Source: CAMLIZ01 sp040758375 (GTDB lineage: Bacteria > Pseudomonadota > Gammaproteobacteria > Burkholderiales > Burkholderiaceae_C). From it: a DNA stretch of 64,000 nucleotides. The translations under genes were made by a program, and so were the position numbers. The notes beneath the pieces are model-generated. The model was not told where the DNA came from. It did no database searches and saw only the letters and a list, made by a program, of their open reading frames with translations. The stretch covers positions 33,448 through 97,447 of the forward strand of contig JBFLWE010000006.1 in assembly GCA_040758375.1 (NCBI GenBank). The letters run 5' to 3'. The stretch's first letter is position 1, and each line of letters starts with the position of its first letter. Of this stretch, positions 61,450-64,000 are shown piece after piece.

Positions 61450-64000
61450 ATGATCCCTCGAGGCAATGAATGGAAGGTGCTGGTTCGAGGCCTGCTGCTG
61501 CTGGGGGCAGTGCTGGCCGCGCCTGTGCATGCGCAAGGCTGCGATCCCGCGATGCAATGCTGCCGCACGCCGCCGCCGGGCGGCAGCCCCGGTTGCGGCG
61601 ATACCGGTCCGGCGCAGCAGAGCAGCGGCAGCCCTGGCGTGGGCGCGGGCAACCCGATCGACCTCATCAGTGGCAACAAGTACCAGAAGGAAATCGACCT
61701 GCCGGCGCTGCCCGGAATGGACGGGCTCGAGCTGGTGCGCCACTACAACAGCGCCATGCCGTACCGCGGCATCCTGGGAACGGGCTGGCGCCTCAGCTAC
61801 GAGGCCCGGCTGCGTGCGGGCACCGACGCCGTGAACATCGAGCAAGGCGACGGCAGCACGCTGCGTTTCAGCCGCGATCCCAAGCAACCCGACACGTACG
61901 CCAGCGCCGACGTGCAGCGCGGCAGCGTGCGCGAAGTCCGGACCGACAACGGCAGCCGCCACTACCAGTGGCACTGGCCCGACGGACGGCGCTTGAGCTT
62001 CGACGGCTTCGGCCACCTGACCCATATCCAACGTCCCAGCGGCGAGTTCACCAGCCTGCAGTACGACCGCACCGGCCGGCTCATCAGCGTGACCGATCCG
62101 CAAGGACGCAAGCTGCAGCTGCACTACAGCGCCCAGGCGCTGCAGGTGCAGGCCATCGAAACGCCCGCAGGCCGCTTCGAATACCGACACGATGCGCAGC
62201 GCCTGGTCGCGGCGCTGCTGCCAGGGGGCGTCCAGCGCCACTACCACTACGAGGACAAGGACCACCCGACGCTGCTGACCGGCATCAGCCTCGAAAGCAC
62301 CGGCAGCGCGGGCCGGCCGGTGAGGCAGCGCCTGGTCACCTGGGCCTACGACGAGCGCGGCCGGGCCACGAGCAGCGTCAAGGGTGACGGCAAGGACAAC
62401 ATCGAACGCGTGACGGTGCAGCGCAAGCTCACCGACGGCGGCGGCCAGGCGACGCTGACCAACAGCCTGGGACAGACCACACAGTACCGCTGGCAGGTTG
62501 TCGCCGGACAGTCCCGCCTGATCGAAGCCAAGGGGCCTGGATGCAGCAGCTGCGCGCCGAGCAACGTGCGCTACGGGTACGACCCGCGGGGACGCCTCGA
62601 CGAGGTGACCCAGCTGGACGACCAGGGGCGGCCGGTGTACACGCTCAAGCACGTGCTCGACGACCGGGGGCGGCTGCTTGGCAGCAGCCGGATTGCATAC
62701 ATCGACGGCAGGCCGCAGCCCGAACGGCGGCTCGTGCGCTACGAATATGAAGGCGACAGCCCGCATCCCCGGCTGGTCGCCCGCCCCAGCGTGGTGCCGG
62801 ACAAGGAGCATGTCACCCGCATCGCCTACAACGCCGCGGGCCAGCCGACGAGCATTGCCGAAGAGGGCTACAGCCCGGTCGATGCACACGGCAAGCCCAA
62901 TGCCACACCGATCAGCCGTGTCACGGGCTACAGCTACAGCCGAATCAACGGCCGCAGTGTGCTGACGCGTATCGACGGGCCGCTGCCGAACGGGCCGAAG
63001 GGGGCGCCGGAGGATTCGGACATCACACAGATCGAGTGGGACGCGAGCGGCAGCTTCGTCACGGCCGGCGTGTCGCCGATGAACCTGCGGACGACGCTGA
63101 AGCGGGACGAGCTTGGACGGGTGGCCGAAGCCATCGGCCCTGGCGGCCACAGCGAGCGCTACCGCTACGGCACGCGCGGCGAGTTGCTGGCGGCGGCGCG
63201 CTGGCTGAAGGACCAGCCGCTGGAAGGCATCAGCTACCGGCGCGACGCGCTGGGCCAGGTGGTGGAGGTGCTGCAGCAGTCCGGCGGCAGCGAAACCCCG
63301 CGCAGCCGGTTGGCCTATGACCTTGCGGGCCGCCTCCTGTGGCAGGCGGACGCGCTGGGCATCCTGCGGCAGGCCGTGTACGACACCGAAGGGCGTTTGC
63401 TGCGCAGCATCGTTGCGGGGGCCGGTGTGCGCCAGGAGGAAACCTACGACTATGACGTTCAAGGCCGCCTGCAGCGCGTGCAGGACAACACCGGCGCCGT
63501 GCGCGAACTCCTGCGCGACGAGGCGGGCCGGCTGGTCGCCACCATCGACCCGCTGGGCCGCTCGACCCGATACGAGCCCGAAGGCGACGGCGCCGTGCGC
63601 ATCACGCAGGCCGCCAACACCGCCAAGCCGCTGGCCGTGCGCTACGAACTCGACGAGACAGGCCAGCTGCAGGCTGTCAGCGCCGAAGCCAGCGACGGGC
63701 TGCGCACGTCCCGCACCATAACCCACCGGCGCATGGTGGACGACTTCGGCCGCGAAGTGGCGGTGGTCAACCCCGACAGCGGGCGGGAAGTGCGGCGCTT
63801 CGACGCCGCAGGGCGGCTGGTGCAGACGGTCCTTCCCGACGGCAGCGTGGCCGACTTCGAGTACGACCTGGCAGGCCGGCTGCTGCGCCGCACCGTCACG
63901 CCTGGTGGCATCCCGCGCGAAGCGGCCAAGCCCCACACCGTGCGCTACACCTACGAAGCCCACCGGCTGGTGCAGATCCAGGACCCTGAGCAGACCGAGC
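61450..64000 (+). CDS. Secreted RHS/YD-repeat protein (5' part, cut by window end)
   Basis: About 850 codons are visible and the gene runs past the end. It starts MIPRGNEWKVLV with a good AGGAGG site seven bases upstream. A Sec signal peptide (~1-28, ending VHAQG) and a short Cys-rich segment (CDPAMQCC) precede the DUF6531-like entry GNPIDLISGNKYQKEIDL. Then come many YD/RHS repeats (YDRTGRLISVTDPQGR, YDPRGRLDEV, YDLAGRLLWQAD, YDVQGRLQRV, FDAAGRLVQTV). There is no PAAR or VgrG-linked N-terminus, so a Sec-exported shell rather than a T6SS cargo is likely. The C-terminal effector, if any, is outside the window. Confidence 0.9.
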   Translation, partial: MIPRGNEWKVLVRGLLLLGAVLAAPVHAQGCDPAMQCCRTPPPGGSPGCGDTGPAQQSSGSPGVGAGNPIDLISGNKYQKEIDLPALPGMDGLELVRHYNSAMPYRGILGTGWRLSYEARLRAGTDAVNIEQGDGSTLRFSRDPKQPDTYASADVQRGSVREVRTDNGSRHYQWHWPDGRRLSFDGFGHLTHIQRPSGEFTSLQYDRTGRLISVTDPQGRKLQLHYSAQALQVQAIETPAGRFEYRHDAQRLVAALLPGGVQRHYHYEDKDHPTLLTGISLESTGSAGRPVRQRLVTWAYDERGRATSSVKGDGKDNIERVTVQRKLTDGGGQATLTNSLGQTTQYRWQVVAGQSRLIEAKGPGCSSCAPSNVRYGYDPRGRLDEVTQLDDQGRPVYTLKHVLDDRGRLLGSSRIAYIDGRPQPERRLVRYEYEGDSPHPRLVARPSVVPDKEHVTRIAYNAAGQPTSIAEEGYSPVDAHGKPNATPISRVTGYSYSRINGRSVLTRIDGPLPNGPKGAPEDSDITQIEWDASGSFVTAGVSPMNLRTTLKRDELGRVAEAIGPGGHSERYRYGTRGELLAAARWLKDQPLEGISYRRDALGQVVEVLQQSGGSETPRSRLAYDLAGRLLWQADALGILRQAVYDTEGRLLRSIVAGAGVRQEETYDYDVQGRLQRVQDNTGAVRELLRDEAGRLVATIDPLGRSTRYEPEGDGAVRITQAANTAKPLAVRYELDETGQLQAVSAEASDGLRTSRTITHRRMVDDFGREVAVVNPDSGREVRRFDAAGRLVQTVLPDGSVADFEYDLAGRLLRRTVTPGGIPREAAKPHTVRYTYEAHRLVQIQDPEQTE

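Noticed and set aside
61342..63963. An 873-codon minus-strand frame opposite the RHS gene
   Set aside because: The plus-strand frame carries a signal peptide, a DUF6531-like entry and regular YD repeats; the antisense frame has no recognisable domain.

Overview
The window reads as a chromosome segment of a high-GC betaproteobacterium of the Burkholderiales, probably in the Rubrivivax/Leptothrix/Caldimonas neighbourhood. The reasons are the gene orders pilB-pilC-pilD-coaE-zapD-yacG, rplU-rpmA-obgE-proB, proS plus an overlapping transglycosylase gene, hemA-prfA-prmC and queE-queD-bioA-bioD-bioF, together with the dispersed palindromic intergenic repeats. The assignment rests on gene content and order only.

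Positions 1-25.2 kb are conserved housekeeping DNA: the 3' part of paaZ, aroG, the type IV pilus operon pilBCD with coaE-zapD-yacG, a tRNA-Pro(CGG), ispB diverging from the L21/L27 operon, obgE-proB, rppH, proS, grxD-ubiX, hemA-prfA-prmC, and a queuosine/biotin run.

Positions 25.2-34.3 kb hold a full cytochrome cd1 nitrite reductase cluster. A uroporphyrinogen-III methyltransferase gene (cobA/nirE role) diverges from nirS-nirC-nirF-nirDL-nirG-nirH-nirJ-nirN around a strong FNR/ANR/DNR box. The cluster makes the enzyme that reduces nitrite to NO, plus the heme d1 it needs. A lower-GC stretch follows (34.3-36.0 kb) with two small genes and an internally deleted remnant of sdhB.

Positions 36.0-46.5 kb are the most unusual part. 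Nine tightly packed genes encode two different heme-copper oxidase-type subunit I proteins, and both lack the catalytic tyrosine of oxygen reductases. The first sits with a CuA subunit II, a 53-residue membrane peptide, heme O synthase and a SCO protein. The second sits between two paralogous cytochromes b: one fused to two [4Fe-4S] clusters and an MvhD/FlpD-like domain, the other fused to a [2Fe-2S] ferredoxin and an FAD/NAD(P) reductase. Next to nirS and with no canonical norCB in view, these are best read as non-canonical NO reductases, the second perhaps driven directly by NAD(P)H. This is inference.

Positions 46.7-61.4 kb are a Tad (Flp) pilus locus: Flp pilin, TadE/TadG-like proteins, CpaB, secretin, an FHA-domain-fused TadA ATPase, TadB and TadC. 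Accessory exported proteins include a cysteine-rich protein with a phospholipase A2-type motif and a DsbG-like thioredoxin. The locus runs into a secreted RHS/YD-repeat protein that is cut off by the window end.
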